Source: UBA2241 sp963777895
GTDB lineage: Bacteria > Actinomycetota > Thermoleophilia > UBA2241
Direction of reading: 5' to 3'
Length of the DNA stretch: 64,000 nucleotides
NCBI GenBank assembly: GCA_963777895.1
Contig: CAVZSF010000005.1
Coordinates: 1 to 64,000 of the forward strand
The notes under the pieces are model-generated. The model made no database searches and was not told where the DNA came from. It saw only the letters and a list, made by a program, of their open reading frames with translations. Below, piece by piece: positions 43,291 through 52,221 of the stretch; within the stretch, counting starts at the first letter, position 1; each line of letters opens with the position of its first letter. Made by a program: the position numbers and the translations under genes.

Positions 43291-44316
43291 ATGGAGGCTC
43301 CTCTGATCCAGGGTGAGGCGCGCGTCCTGCGCGGCGTGAGCGTGTACCTGGTCGCCGCCGGCACGATCCTGGTCTTCGGCGTCAACTGGCCCATCATGGC
43401 GCGCGGCGACCAGCTGATGGACGCCATGTGGCTCGCCGCTTTTCGGCTGCTCGGCGCGGCCCTGATCGTCTTGGCCATCGGGGCGGCGTTCGGCGGCCTT
43501 TCCAAGGTCAGCAGGCACGACGTGCCCGTGCTCCTGTCGGTGGGTCTCATACGCGTCGGCCTGATAAACGCGCTGGTGTTCACGGCGCTGCGCTTCGTCC
43601 CGCCGGGTCGTGCCTCTGTGCTGGCCTACACCGCCAGCCTGTGGACTTTGCCGATCGCGGCCGTCTGGCTTCGCGAGAGGCTCACGCCGTTGAGGGTCAG
43701 CGGCGTAGCCGTCGGTTGCCTCGGGCTCGGACTGCTCCTCGAGCCATGGACGCTCGACTGGTCAGACACAGGGACGTTGGTGGGTGTCGCCATGCTGCTC
43801 TCCGGGGCGGTCGCGATGGCCTTCACGACGGTGCACATCCGGGGCCACCGCTGGCATGCGACGCCGCTCCAGCTGATGCCGTGGCAGCTCGTCCTCGGGG
43901 CCGTGCCGACGGTGGCTTTGGCTTGGGCGCTGGAGGGTCCTCCCGACGTCGAGTGGAGCGCCGTTGCCGTGGCGATCATCATCTTCGAGATGGTGTTCGC
44001 ATCCAGCTTTGCGATGTGGGGGGAGCTGACCATCTGCCGGAGTCTGCCGGCCGTCTCGGCGAGCCTTCTGGTGATGGCGACGCCCGCGATCGGGCTTGGG
44101 GCGTCGGTCTTGTGGGCCGGAGAGACGATGACCCTCGTCGCGGCGCTCGGCTTCGTCCTCATTATGGCCGGCGCAGCCGCGGGCATTCCGTCGAGCGACG
44201 GTCTGCCGGCGAGATGGATCCAACCAGACACCGCCCGCAGACCTGATGAAGCGACCGTCGGTCAGAAGCCAACGATAGACGATGAGGAAGGCAGGGCGAT
44301 TGCAGGAGAGACGTGA
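43291..44316 (+). CDS. EamA/DMT-family transporter
   Basis: A 341-residue inner-membrane protein with about ten helices in two EamA repeats: VYLVAAGTILVFGVNWPIMARG at the start, ALRFVPPGRASVLAYTASLWTLPIAAVWLRERLTPLRV ending repeat 1, and ELTICRSLPAVSASLLVMATPAIGLGASVLWAGE ending repeat 2. Such proteins export amino acids or metabolites. The hydrophilic tail after residue 295 is long. It starts 38 bases after the M24 stop and overlaps the permease gene by four bases, hence one operon. Confidence 0.85.
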   Translation: MEAPLIQGEARVLRGVSVYLVAAGTILVFGVNWPIMARGDQLMDAMWLAAFRLLGAALIVLAIGAAFGGLSKVSRHDVPVLLSVGLIRVGLINALVFTALRFVPPGRASVLAYTASLWTLPIAAVWLRERLTPLRVSGVAVGCLGLGLLLEPWTLDWSDTGTLVGVAMLLSGAVAMAFTTVHIRGHRWHATPLQLMPWQLVLGAVPTVALAWALEGPPDVEWSAVAVAIIIFEMVFASSFAMWGELTICRSLPAVSASLLVMATPAIGLGASVLWAGETMTLVAALGFVLIMAGAAAGIPSSDGLPARWIQPDTARRPDEATVGQKPTIDDEEGRAIAGET

Positions 44317-45869
44317 TTCCGGGAGCGTTTCTGGACCAGAGGACCGGCCAGGCGCTGATCGCGCCGCGCCAGACAGTGGCAGCCGCACGCGACGGCGCCG
44401 TGTCCGAACCGAGTAGTGATTCTGATCTACTGCGGACGCTCGGCTACGAGCAGAGCCTGAAACGCGAGTTCGGATTCTGGTCGGCCTTCGCCGTGGGGTT
44501 TGCCGACATCTCTCCGATCGTTGGCATGTACGGGATGTATGCCCTGGCGCTGGCTGCAGCTGGACCGCTGTTCTGGTGGGGGTTCTGGCCGGTTCTGGCC
44601 GGCCAGATCCTGGTCGCTCTGGTCTTCGGCGAGATCGCGAGCAAGTGGCCCGTTGCCGGTGGGGTCTACCAGTGGACGCGCTGTCAGGTCGGAAAGCGAG
44701 TGGCCTGGTTTGCCGGCTGGTCCTATCTGTGGACACTGACGATCGCCACGGCGGCACTGGCTCTTGGAGCTGCGAGCTTCCTTGCACCGGTCCTGGGCCT
44801 GCAGCAGTCCGGCTACCACGTCCTGGTGCTTCTGTCCCTGGCGATCCTCGTCTTCGGCAGCCTCATGAACAGCCTCGCGCAATGGGCTCTCAAGCTGTTC
44901 ATGGCCCTCAGCATCGGCGCCGAGATCATTGCCTCGGGCGTGATGAGCACTGTGTTGCTGCTCTTCTACCGGGAGCAGCCGGTGTCGGTACTGTTCCATG
45001 GCGTTGACGGCATGAGCGGGTTCGAGCTTCTCGGACCCTGGCTCGGAGCCGTTGCCTTTGTCGGCTATTCGTTCGTCGGATTCGAGGCAGCGGGGGCGAT
45101 CGCTGAGGAGGTCCGACGGCCGGCAAAGGCTGTGCCAAGGGCGATCATCTTCGCCCTGGTCACGGTCGCGGTCGTCATCATGTATTCGGCGCTTGCCGTC
45201 ACGCTCGCTATCCCGGACCTCGAGAGCGCGATGTCCGGCAACGTCGCCGACCCTGTCGCAGCCACCCTGCAGTACCATTTCGGAGCCGCCTTGACCAAGC
45301 CCGTGCTGGTCATGATCGCCGTCGGATTCACGGCGAGCATGGTCGCCGTCCAGACTGCGGTCTCGCGGACCGTGTTCTCTCTTGCTCGCGATCAGATGCT
45401 GCCCGGATCGAAGTGGCTTCGCGGCCTGCGGGAAGGCAGCCATCTGCCGGCGCGAGCGATCATGGTGGTCGCGGCCATCTCGGCCGCGTTCCTCCTCGTA
45501 TCCAGCACGAACGCCTACCAGACGCTCGTTTCGTTCACGACCTTCGGCTTCTACGTGTCGTTCTGTTTCCCCGTCATGGCCGCTCTGGTCGTGCGCCTGC
45601 GACATCGGTGGGCACCCGGAGAGTTCACTCTCGGTCGGTACGGGATGCTCATCACGTTGCTGGCGTCAGGGTGGTTGGTCTTCGAATGCGTCAACGTCGC
45701 ATGGCCGAGATTCGATGACCTGCCCTGGTACCAGGAGTACGGCGTCATCCTCATGGCCGGTATCCTGGGAATCCTCGGGATCGTGCTGCATCCGCTGGGG
45801 CCCCTGCGGGCTGCCGGAGATCATGGGCCGGAGGTCGAGGCGGAGGTGCAGTCGCTGGTCAGCAAGTGA
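44313..45869 (+). CDS. APC-family amino-acid/polyamine permease
   Basis: A 518-residue permease with about twelve membrane helices. ALGYEQ-like LGYEQSLKREFGFWSAFAVGFADISPIVGMYGMYAL and AFVGYSFVGFEAAGAIAEEVRRPAKAVPRAI are the signatures of the amino acid/choline (ACT) and GABA permease branch. It is clearly homologous to the permease at 56662 (shared FVGFEAAGAIAEEV-type loop and IADPV segment). Likely cargo is an amine or amino-acid derivative. It is followed after 56 bases by the OTC-family gene. Confidence 0.88.
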   Translation: MIPGAFLDQRTGQALIAPRQTVAAARDGAVSEPSSDSDLLRTLGYEQSLKREFGFWSAFAVGFADISPIVGMYGMYALALAAAGPLFWWGFWPVLAGQILVALVFGEIASKWPVAGGVYQWTRCQVGKRVAWFAGWSYLWTLTIATAALALGAASFLAPVLGLQQSGYHVLVLLSLAILVFGSLMNSLAQWALKLFMALSIGAEIIASGVMSTVLLLFYREQPVSVLFHGVDGMSGFELLGPWLGAVAFVGYSFVGFEAAGAIAEEVRRPAKAVPRAIIFALVTVAVVIMYSALAVTLAIPDLESAMSGNVADPVAATLQYHFGAALTKPVLVMIAVGFTASMVAVQTAVSRTVFSLARDQMLPGSKWLRGLREGSHLPARAIMVVAAISAAFLLVSSTNAYQTLVSFTTFGFYVSFCFPVMAALVVRLRHRWAPGEFTLGRYGMLITLLASGWLVFECVNVAWPRFDDLPWYQEYGVILMAGILGILGIVLHPLGPLRAAGDHGPEVEAEVQSLVSK

Positions 45870-45925
45870 TCAGCATCAATGACGAAGAGCAAGGTGGTCG
45901 GGACCTTCCTGCAAAAGGAGCCGCA

Positions 45926-46866
45926 GTGAGACACCACTTCCAAGGCAAGGACTTTCTCAAGCTCGCCGACTTCACGCCCGAGGAGATCGGCTACCTCGTC
46001 GACACGGCGATCGAGCTCAAGCGCAAGCGCGCCACGGGCGAGGTCTACGAGCCGCTGCGCGGCAAGACCTTCGCGATGATCTTCGAGAAGCTCTCGACGC
46101 GCACGCGCGTGAGCTTCCAGGCCGGCGCCGCCCAGCTCGGCGCCCAGACCTTCTACATGAGCCCCGACCAGATGCAGACCGCCCGCGGCGAGCCCATCCG
46201 CGACACGGCGCGCATCATCGACCGCTACTGCGACGGGCTCTTCATCCGCACCTTCGGCCAGGAGATCGTCGAGGAGTTCGCGCAGTACATGCGCAACCCG
46301 GTGATCAACGCCCTCACCAACGAGACGCACCCCTGCCAGGGCCTCTGCGACCTGATGACGATCAAGGAGAAGAAGGGCGCCTACAAGGGCCTCAAGGTCG
46401 GCTACCTCGGCGACATCTGGAACGTCTGCCACTCGCTGATGATGGGCAGCGCCATGATGGGCATGGACTTCTACGCGGCGCAGCCCAACGACGACTACCA
46501 GCCCAACGCCGAGCAGCTCGCCAAGGCGCAGGAGTGGGCGGCGCTCAGCGGCTCGAAGATCGTCTTCACGCAAGGATCTCGAGGAGGTCGCCACCGGACG
46601 CCGACGTGATCTACGGCAACACCTGGCACTCGATGGCCACCGAGAACAAGGAGCAGCGCCTCATCGACTTCGCGCCCTACCAGGTGAACATGCGCGTCAT
46701 CGAGATGGCCAAGCCCGACGTGATCTACATGCACTGCCTGCCGGGCACGCGCGGCGAGGACATGGTCGACGAGGTCATCGAGAGCAAGTACTGCGTCTTC
46801 TGGGACCAGGGCGAGAACCGCATGCACACCGAGAAGGCCGATCTGGCCCTCGTCACCCCCCACTGA
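45926..46866 (+). CDS. Ornithine-carbamoyltransferase-family enzyme, frameshifted
   Basis: About 312 residues. The carbamoyl-phosphate motif is FEKLSTRTRVSFQ; THPCQGLCDL and MHCLPGTRGE (the catalytic HCLP) are intact. Two extra bases near 46572 and 46603 break the frame; it resumes DLEEVAT then DVIYGNTWHSMATENKEQR. The loop that in true OTC reads D-x-x-x-SMG is NTWHSMATE, and the GDGNN-type motif is LGDIWNVCHSL. The amino-acid side of the site is therefore unusual, and ornithine is not assured. The GTG at 45926 follows AAAGGAG. It probably works in the phosphorolytic direction with carbamate kinase (61655) and the amidinohydrolase next door. Confidence 0.83.
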
Positions 46867-46942
46867 CCCGCGAGAGCCGACCGGGCTGCCCCCGCCCGGC
46901 CGGCCACCCGTCCGGGGACACTATGCGAGAGGAGCCGTCGAG

Positions 46943-47802
46943 ATGTCCGAGACCGGGTACGTGCACAACGCCACGGGCAGGCTGCGCAAGGTCTTGTTGT
47001 GCCCGCCCGACTATTTCAGCTTCCAGCCCATCAACGAGATCACCAAAGGCAGTCCTCGCCCACGGTGAGACGGCCGACCTCGCCGCCTTCCAGCGCGAGC
47101 ACGGCGAGCTGATCCAGGCCTACCGCGAGAACGGCGTCGAGGTCGAGCTCGCCGACCCCGTCGAGCGCCTCCCCTACATGGTCTACGCGCGCGACTTCGG
47201 CGCCTGCCTCGCCGAGGGCGCGATCATCGGCTCGTTCCGCGAGCCGATCCGCCAGGACGAGGAGATCTACTACGAGAAGAAGGTGCGCGAGCTCGGCGTG
47301 CCGATCATCGGCAAGGTCACGCGCGGCTCCTTCGAGGGCGGCGACTTCTGGCTGCTCGACGAGGCGACCGTGGTGCACGGCGTGGTGGCGCGCACCGACT
47401 GGGAGGGCCTGCGCAACGCCGCCGAGATCCTCGAGCCGCTGGGCTACACCGTCCGCGGCGTCCAGCTGAGCTCGCAGAACCTGCATCTCGACATGGCCTT
47501 CAACATCGTCGCTCCCGACGGTCGCCGTGTGCGCCGTGGAGCAGATGCCCGACTTCTTCTTGCGCATGCTCAAGAAGCGGCGCTTCGAGCTGATCGAGGT
47601 GCCGAGCGAAGGTGTCTTCAAGCACCACTGCAACATCCAGTGCCTCGGCGACGGCAAGGTGCTCACGTTCGCCGGCAACACCACGGTGAACGAGAAGCTG
47701 CGGGCCCTCGGCCTCGAGGTCGTCACGCCCGAGATCACCCAGATCCTCAAGGGCGGTGGCGGGCCGCACTGCATGACCTTCCCGCTCGTCCGCGACGCAT
47801 GA
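46943..47802 (+). CDS. Amidinotransferase/DDAH-type amidinohydrolase, paralogue 1, frameshifted
   Basis: About 285 residues, the short guanidine-modifying fold of dimethylarginine dimethylaminohydrolases rather than the roughly 410-residue ArcA. Visible: VLLCPPDYFSFQPINE, YMVYARDFGACL, GSFEGGDFWLLDE (E-G-G-D substrate motif), QNLHLDMAFNIVAPD (catalytic His region) and GGGGPHCMTFPLVR (catalytic Cys). Single extra bases near 47048 and 47522 break the frame. GAGGAG precedes the ATG. It would hydrolyse a guanidino group to a ureido group. A second member lies at 52222. Coupling to the carbamoyltransferase gives an arginine-deiminase-like route (inference). Confidence 0.8.
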
Positions 47803-47946
47803 ATGGACGCTCACGCCGGATCCCGGAGAAGACCCGCAGCTGGAGCCGGACGCATCTCCGAGCCCTCCTCCATGACAAGGAGGCCAGTGTGCGTCGATGC
47901 AGAAAGGATGGCGCGGACTGTCCGGGGACCGCTGGCGGGGTGACAA

Positions 47947-49271
47947 GTGAATGAGCCCGGGGGGCGACGAGTGGGCTTGACCGCGTTCGAGCTGTGCAAG
48001 GCTGACTGGGCCGCGATGCCGCTCCTGCCCATGCACCTCGTGGAGCAGCGCTTCAAGGTACCGGCCACGGTGGACGGCGAGGGCGAGGTCGGACGGCAGT
48101 GGGATGCGGCGTGGAGCAGGGTCCATCTGCCGTCGAACGCGCGGGTCGCGGTAGGCGTCGGCAGCCGCGGCATCGACGGTCTGCCCGGCGTCGTAAGGGC
48201 CGTCGTGTCCCGGCTGCGCCACGCCGGCTGCCGCCCGTTCGTCGTCCCGGCCATGGGCTCGCACGGTGGCGCCACCAGCGAGGGTCAGCGCGAAGTACTC
48301 GCCGAACGTGGCGTCACCGAGGCCAGCGTCGGGGCGCCCGTGCGCGCGACGCTCGACGTGGTCGATCTCGGCAAGGTGGACGGCCTGCCGCTCGTCATGG
48401 ACGGCCTCGCGGCTGAGGCCGACGGCATCGTCCTTGTGAATCGCGTGAAGCCGCACACCGACTTCTCGGGGCACTTCGAGAGTGGCCTCATGAAGATGCT
48501 CGTCGTCGGCCTCGGCAACGACGCAGGGGCCACGTCCTATCACCGCCACGCTCTGGAGCGCGGGCTCGACGTCGTGATCGCCACCGTCGGGCCCGCGCTC
48601 CTGGAGCGCACCAACGTCGTCCTGGGAGTCGGCCTCATCGAGAACCAGCGGCATCGGCTCAGCGCAGGTCCACCTGCTGCCGGCCGCAAGGTGGGAAGAG
48701 GACGAGCCGGAGCTCCTGGAGTACGCCCGCGCGCTGCTGCCGCGGCTGCCGCTCGACGACATCGACGTCCTGCTGGTCGACGAGATGGGCAAGGACGTGA
48801 GCGGCAGCGGCATCGACCCCAACGTGACGGGGCGCTCCGCTCGGCTGGTCGCTTCCCCGTCAGTCACCCCGCATCTCCCGGATCGTCGTGCTCTCCCTGA
48901 CACCGGCCACTCAGGGGAACGCCTGCGGCTTGGGCTCGGTCGATTTTGCTCCGCGTCGTCTGATCGACGAGATCGACTTCGGCGCGACGTTCGCCAACGC
49001 GCTGGCTTCATGCGCCCCCGAGGACGGGAAGATCCCGCTCACGTTCGCGACCGACCGCGAGGCGCTGGCGGCTGCGCTTGCGACGCTGCGGCCGTTCACG
49101 GTTGACGATCTGCGTCTCGTGCACATCCGCAACACCCTGGCGATGGAGCGCCTCGAGCTCTCGCCCGGCTGTCTGCCGCACCTGCGCGAGGGCGCGGACG
49201 TGGCCGTGGCGCCGCAGCCCGAGCCCCTCGGCTTCGACGGGCAAGGCCTTCTGCGCTCGAGGCTCTCCTGA
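47947..49271 (+). CDS. Lactate racemase (LarA)-like protein, frameshifted
   Basis: About 440 residues after repair. LPSNARVAVGVGSRGIDGLPGVVRAVV, FVVPAMGSHGGATSEGQREVL and NRVKPHTDFSGHFESGLMKMLVVGLG are in frame 1. After about 48665 the protein continues VHLLPAARWEEDEPELLEYA and MGKDVSGSGIDPNVTGR, and after about 48840-48885 IVVLSLTPATQGNACGLGSVDFA to the stop at 49271. It belongs to the LarA/DUF2088 group, whose best-known member is a nickel-pincer lactate racemase; that activity needs LarBCE, not seen here. It precedes lutABC by a few bases, so a 2-hydroxyacid epimerase role is plausible. Start GTG at 47947, or 47971. Confidence 0.75.
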
Positions 49272-49279
49272 GCGTCGCC

Positions 49280-50008
49280 GTGAGAGCGTCACTCATGATC
49301 ACCTGTCTGGGCGACGCCCTGTATCCGGCGATCGGCGTCGCCGCGGTCAAGGTGTTGACGCAGCTGGGGATCAAGGTCGACTTCCCGTCGACCCAGGTGT
49401 GCTGCGGCCAGCCGGCCTTCAACAGTGGGTATCGAGACGAGGCGCGTGCCTCGGCCAGGGGCTACCTGCGGGCGTTCGCCGGCAGCGAGCACGTGGTCTC
49501 GGTGTCGGGCTCATGTGCCGCCATGGTCCGTCGCCACTACCCTCTCCTGTTCGAGGGAAGACCCGAGGAGGAGGCGGCGCGGGAGCTGGCCGGTCGCACC
49601 TTCGAATTCAGCCAGTTCCTCACCGACGTGCTGGACGTCAGGGAGCTCCCCGTACGGTATCCGGCGCGGGCCACCCTGCACCACTCGTGTCACGCGCTGC
49701 GTCTGCTCGGTGTCCAGGAGCAGCCCGAGCGGCTGCTCGCGATGGTCGACCGCCTCGAGTACGTCCCGCTGCCGCGCGCCCGGGAGTGCTGTGGCTTCGG
49801 CGGGACCTTCGCGGTGAGGATGCCGGTCATCTCGTCGGCGCTTGTGGACGACAAGGTCGATCACGTGCTCGAGACTGGAGCCGACCTCCTCATCGGCCTC
49901 GACAGGAGCTGCCTCATGAACATCGAGGGACGGCTTCGCCGCCGAGGCGAGACGGGCGTACGGGTCAAGCACCTGGCCGAAGTGCTCGCCGAGGGGTGGA
50001 GGGCTTGA
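49280..50008 (+). CDS. lutA: Lactate utilisation protein A (CCG-domain Fe-S protein)
   Basis: A 242-residue protein of the LutA/YkgE type with two cysteine-rich CCG domains: STQVCCGQPAFNSGYRDEA and RARECCGFGGTFAVRM, plus HHSCHALRLLG. In Bacillus, LutABC oxidises L-lactate to pyruvate and passes electrons to the respiratory chain. The start is a GTG or ATG cluster near 49280, nine bases after the LarA stop. The TGA overlaps the TTG of lutB, indicating a coupled complex. Confidence 0.9.
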   Translation: MRASLMITCLGDALYPAIGVAAVKVLTQLGIKVDFPSTQVCCGQPAFNSGYRDEARASARGYLRAFAGSEHVVSVSGSCAAMVRRHYPLLFEGRPEEEAARELAGRTFEFSQFLTDVLDVRELPVRYPARATLHHSCHALRLLGVQEQPERLLAMVDRLEYVPLPRARECCGFGGTFAVRMPVISSALVDDKVDHVLETGADLLIGLDRSCLMNIEGRLRRRGETGVRVKHLAEVLAEGWRA

Positions 50009-51465
50009 GCGGGGGATGCGGGCCGGCCGCAAGCGGCGCGACTCCCGCGGCCGCCGGCTTTGACGCCATCGTGCGAACGACCGTCGGAGACGAGGTCCTC
50101 CAGCGCTGGCTGGCGGACTATCAAGTCGTGTCCGAGCAGTGGCACGACGCAGCGCTGGCCGAGCTGGGAGATGTCGAGGCTTGGCGGGACGTCGTGTCGG
50201 CTGTGCGAGAGCACACGGTCGCGCACCTCGATCGTTATCTCTCTCAGTTCGCCGACAGAGTCGAAGCCGGCGGTGGGCACGTGTTCTTTGCAGCGACGGC
50301 GAGTGAAGCGCGCGAGTACGTCGTCGGGGTGGCACGGCGCGCCGGCGCGCAGCACATCGTGAAGGCGAAGTCGATGGTCACCTCCGAAATCGACCTCAAC
50401 CCGGCACTCGAGGCCTTGGGCGCCGAGGTCGCGGAGACTGACCTGGGCGAGTACATCATCCAGTTGAGCGGCGAGAAGCCCTACCACATCACCGGCCCTG
50501 CCTTGCACAAGACCCTGCCTCAGATCCGCAAGCTCTTCTCGCAAGAGGCGGGAGCGGAGCTGCCCGAGGACCCTGACTCGCTCGCCGCGTTCGCCCGCAG
50601 CACCCTGCGCGAGAAGTTCCTGAGAGCCGACATGGGCATCTCGGGCGCCAACTTCGGCATCGCCTCGACTGGCACGATCGTTCTTGTGACCAACGAGGGT
50701 AACGGACGCATGTCCACGACACTGCCGCGTACCCACGTGGTGGTGATGGGGATGGAACGGCTGGTGCCGGACTGGAGCAGTCTCGAACCGGTGCTCACGA
50801 TGCTCACGAGGGCTGGCACCGGTGAGCGGGCTACGACGTACGTGTCGGCGATCACGGGGCCGCGACGTGAGGACGACGTGGACGGGCCAGAGGAGCTCCA
50901 CGTCGTGATCGTCGACAACGGCCGCTCGCGTCTCCTGGGTACGAAATACCAGTCCGTCCTGCACTGCATCAGGTGCGGGTACTGCGCCGACTGCTGCCCC
51001 GTCTATCGGACGATGGGCGGACACGCCTATGAGTCCCCCTATACCGGTCCCATCGGCGCCGTCCTCACGCCGCTGCTCGACGGCATCGAAGGGGGCGAGC
51101 ATCTGCCCTTCGCCTCCACCCTGTGCGGTGCGTGCCAGTCGGAGTGCCCGGCGAAGGTCCCGCTAGCCGACCTGCTGCTCCAGCTGCGGGCCGACGTCGT
51201 CGAGGCGCACCGGTCGCCCGCCTCCTGGCGCGTCGGCTTCAAGGCCTTCGCCGCGGTCTCGAAGCGGCCGCGGCTCTGGACGGTCGGCCTCGCGGCGGCC
51301 GGCAGGCTGGCACCGTTGGTGGTGCGCCGCGGCAGGATACGGCTGTTCCCTCGCCTGATGCGGGGGTGGACGGACTCCCGCGACCTCCCGCTGCCCTCGC
51401 CGACCAGCTTCAGGCGGGCCTGGCCGCGGCTGCTGCAGGGCTTCCCGCCAGACAGAGAACCCTGA
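50005..51465 (+). CDS. lutB: Lactate utilisation protein B (LUD plus ferredoxin domains)
   Basis: A 486-residue protein. A LUD domain (GGGHVFFAATASEAREYVVGVAR, KSMVTSEIDLNPALEALGAEVAETDLGEYIIQL, GISGANFGIASTGTIVLVTNEGNGRMSTTLPRTHVVVMG) is followed by two 4Fe-4S motifs, CIRCGYCADCCP and CGACQSECP, and a basic C-terminus. The TTG start at 50005 overlaps the lutA stop (TTGA) and follows GGTGGAGGG; no ATG or GTG is better placed. It carries electrons from the hydroxyacid oxidation site. The stop overlaps the lutC ATG. Confidence 0.92.
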   Translation: MSGGCGPAASGATPAAAGFDAIVRTTVGDEVLQRWLADYQVVSEQWHDAALAELGDVEAWRDVVSAVREHTVAHLDRYLSQFADRVEAGGGHVFFAATASEAREYVVGVARRAGAQHIVKAKSMVTSEIDLNPALEALGAEVAETDLGEYIIQLSGEKPYHITGPALHKTLPQIRKLFSQEAGAELPEDPDSLAAFARSTLREKFLRADMGISGANFGIASTGTIVLVTNEGNGRMSTTLPRTHVVVMGMERLVPDWSSLEPVLTMLTRAGTGERATTYVSAITGPRREDDVDGPEELHVVIVDNGRSRLLGTKYQSVLHCIRCGYCADCCPVYRTMGGHAYESPYTGPIGAVLTPLLDGIEGGEHLPFASTLCGACQSECPAKVPLADLLLQLRADVVEAHRSPASWRVGFKAFAAVSKRPRLWTVGLAAAGRLAPLVVRRGRIRLFPRLMRGWTDSRDLPLPSPTSFRRAWPRLLQGFPPDREP

Positions 51466-52115
51466 TGGCGGACCCGAACCGCATCCTTCAACGAGTCTCG
51501 GCGAGGCTCCGGAAGTCGACTCCCAAGGGCGACGCGGCGTTTGCGCCGCCCGCCGCGTCCTCGCCGGGTTTGGCGCCGTCCTGGATCGCGCCTCCGCTGC
51601 CCGTACCGCGCGATCGGGAGGGCATGCTCCGGCTCTTCGCCGACCGGCTGCTGGAGCTGCACGGCACCGCGACACTGACGCCGACCCGCGACGTCGCTCT
51701 GGGTGAGATCGCCCGCATGGTGCACGACAGGGGGCAGGCGATCGCCTGCCCGCCGACCCTCAGGTGGAAGGCGATCGACGATCTCTGGGTGGGCGACCCG
51801 CGCGCGGCAGGGTTCGGGTTGAGCGAGGCCGACTGGGGCATCGCGGCGAGCGCGACGGTCGTCCTGTTCCATCGCCGCGAGCAGGCCCGGGGCTACTCGC
51901 TCATCCCGCCGGCCGTCGGCTTTCTACTCCCCGCGTCGCGCGTGATGCCGCAGCTCGGTCCTGTGCTCGCCGCGATCCAGGAGGCCGCCGACCCGCTGCC
52001 GGCGTGCATCACCTTCGTGTCCGGAGCGAGCCACAGCGCGGACATCGCCGGAGTGCCGTGCTTCGGAGTGCATGGGCCAGGCGAGGTCCGTGTGTGGCTC
52101 ATCGATGACGAGTAG
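51465..52115 (+). CDS. lutC: Lactate utilisation protein C (LUD domain)
   Basis: A 216-residue LUD-domain protein: RDVALGEIARMVHDRGQAIACPP, then GLSEADWGIAASATVVLFHRREQARGYSLIPPAVGFLLPASRVMPQL and TFVSGASHSADIAG. The last is the usual S-G-x-S-x-T/S-A-D-I motif. The ATG at 51465 overlaps the lutB TGA. It completes the lutABC trio, which here follows a LarA-like gene, so both hydroxyacid enantiomers may be handled. A strong hairpin 40 bases later ends the run. Confidence 0.9.
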   Translation: MADPNRILQRVSARLRKSTPKGDAAFAPPAASSPGLAPSWIAPPLPVPRDREGMLRLFADRLLELHGTATLTPTRDVALGEIARMVHDRGQAIACPPTLRWKAIDDLWVGDPRAAGFGLSEADWGIAASATVVLFHRREQARGYSLIPPAVGFLLPASRVMPQLGPVLAAIQEAADPLPACITFVSGASHSADIAGVPCFGVHGPGEVRVWLIDDE

Positions 52116-52154
52116 GACGGGCGACGGCGAGATCCGATAGAGGGCTACGAGCTG

Positions 52155-52190
52155 CAAAGGGGGGGCGAGCCACGGCTCGCCCCCCCTTTG
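52155..52190. terminator. 17-bp hairpin between lutC and amidinohydrolase gene
   Basis: Arms 52155-52171 and 52174-52190 (CAAAGGGGGGGCGAGCC and complement) around AC, ending in TTTG. It lies between convergent stops at 52115 and 52222 and can serve both strands. Confidence 0.88.
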
Positions 52191-52221
52191 CCGGCGGCCC
52201 CCCTCATCCCCGCAAGGGGAT

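Noticed and set aside
45870..47946. Guanidine (ykkC-type) riboswitch upstream of guanidine-related genes
   Set aside because: I looked for the conserved ykkC segments in the gaps and saw none; a covariance-model search would decide.
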